Made by a program: the position numbers and the translations under genes. 16,503 nt of DNA from JAQIBY01 sp964407055 (GTDB lineage Bacteria; Bacteroidota; Bacteroidia; Bacteroidales; ML635J-15), in NCBI GenBank assembly GCA_964407055.1, contig CAYOUD010000048.1:1-16503 (forward strand). Direction: 5' to 3'. Positions 16,149-16,503 of this stretch are shown here, one piece after another (position 1 is the first letter of the stretch; each line of letters opens with the position of its first letter). The notes below the pieces were generated by a model. The model ran no database searches. It was not told the origin of the DNA and saw only the letters and a list, made by a program, of their open reading frames with translations.

Positions 16149-16269
16149 TCCTTTCTATCTTAGCTCTAATCTTAATTTCATTCAACTATTAATCCACATA
16201 ACTACCACAAGACAAGAGCATTAAGTACAGAGCCTATCTTAAATTCTATCTAAAAGCTGTCTTATTCTA
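16149..16269 (-). repeat. Cluster of short AAGATAG-type repeats
   Basis: On the minus strand, AAGATAGAAT, AAGACAG, AGATAGAAT and AAGATAGG occur at roughly 10-11 bp intervals between about 16269 and 16226. TAAGATAGAAA and TTAAGATTAGAG occur again near 16150-16182. No gene fits in this gap. The cluster could be degenerate tandem repeat DNA or, less likely, iterated protein-binding sites. Confidence 0.3.
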
Positions 16270-16502
16270 TCTTAATTTCCACTCTGGTTTATTTGTTGAT
16301 TTGCTATTGTTAAAAATAGAATTATCTTTTTTAGACATTTCATAAAGCAAATTCCTAATTTTTGTTCGTTTTTGCTTTTCATCTAATGAATTCGACCTTC
16401 AATAAGTCCTTCTTTTCGTAAAGCAACAGCCGCACCTTTCGTAATAGATAGATTTTTCTGAACCCTATCTAATAAAACAACATTTGATAAGGATAGGTCT
16501 TT
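16267..16502 (-). pseudogene. C-terminal remnant of an AlbA_2-type (COG2865) DNA/ATP-binding protein, frame-disrupted
   Basis: Entering from the window edge, one frame (16502-16383) reads NVVLLDRVQKNLSITKGAAV followed by ALRKEGLIEGR and then a stop. This is the winged-helix region found near the C-terminus of AlbA_2/HATPase-type putative transcriptional regulators. The adjoining frame (16386-16267) reads LDEKQKRTKIRNLLYEM and later NKPEWKL, the extreme C-terminal segment of the same family. In intact proteins about 50 residues separate these motifs; here they are directly joined in different frames. So an internal deletion with a frame change has destroyed the end of the gene. The rest lies beyond the window, and family relatives are often found in accessory or defence-rich regions. 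The motif match is from memory of the family, not from a search. Confidence 0.6.
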
Positions 16503-16503
16503 T

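Noticed and set aside
1..16503. CRISPR array, tRNA or rRNA genes, intact transposase
   Set aside because: Looked for on both strands by eye; no regular spacer-repeat pattern, cloverleaf or transposase motif was seen.

Overview
The window is low-GC DNA from a member of the Bacteroidota, most likely class Bacteroidia. I could not assign it further from sequence alone. The clues are an OMP_b-brl_3-type TonB-dependent receptor, a gene ending in a type IX secretion (Por) sorting domain, the Bacteroidota-specific GlmU-like nucleotidyltransferase, a promoter matching the Bacteroidota TTTG / TAnnTTTG consensus, and few Shine-Dalgarno sites.

From 1 to about 13.6 kb all genes lie on the minus strand and are tightly packed. 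Reading in the direction of transcription, the first block (13.6 to 5.2 kb) holds a TonB-dependent receptor-like beta-barrel, a TolC outer-membrane factor, an HlyD/MacA-type adaptor, tsaB, a Bax inhibitor-1-like membrane protein, a GNAT-like protein, then ribosomal protein L31 (type B). L31 has its own consensus promoter and is followed by a clear intrinsic terminator. The second block (5.1 to 0.14 kb) is a sugar nucleotidyltransferase/acyltransferase, Lon protease and a U32-family protein. These are mostly cell-envelope and housekeeping functions with gaps of 0 to 39 bp, so each block is probably one operon. The TolC and HlyD genes are not accompanied by the inner-membrane pump gene expected beside them.

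From 13.65 kb to the end the character changes. There is a long AT-rich stretch, then a 152-bp element bounded by perfect 13-bp inverted repeats and 6-bp direct repeats, with a GC-rich palindrome at its core. Next comes a plus-strand gene for a secreted repeat/PKD/type IX-sorting protein that has lost its 5' end exactly at that element. Two minus-strand remnants follow: the C-terminal part of an outer-membrane beta-barrel, and the C-terminus of an AlbA_2-type (COG2865) DNA/ATP-binding protein with an internal deletion and frame change. This end reads as a decaying accessory region beside a conserved core block.

I found no convincing new multi-gene system. The items most worth checking are the inverted-repeat element and the gene it abuts, the perfect 13-bp inverted repeat just upstream of the receptor start codon, and the pump-less TolC/HlyD pair. 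No tRNA, rRNA, CRISPR array or intact transposase gene was seen.
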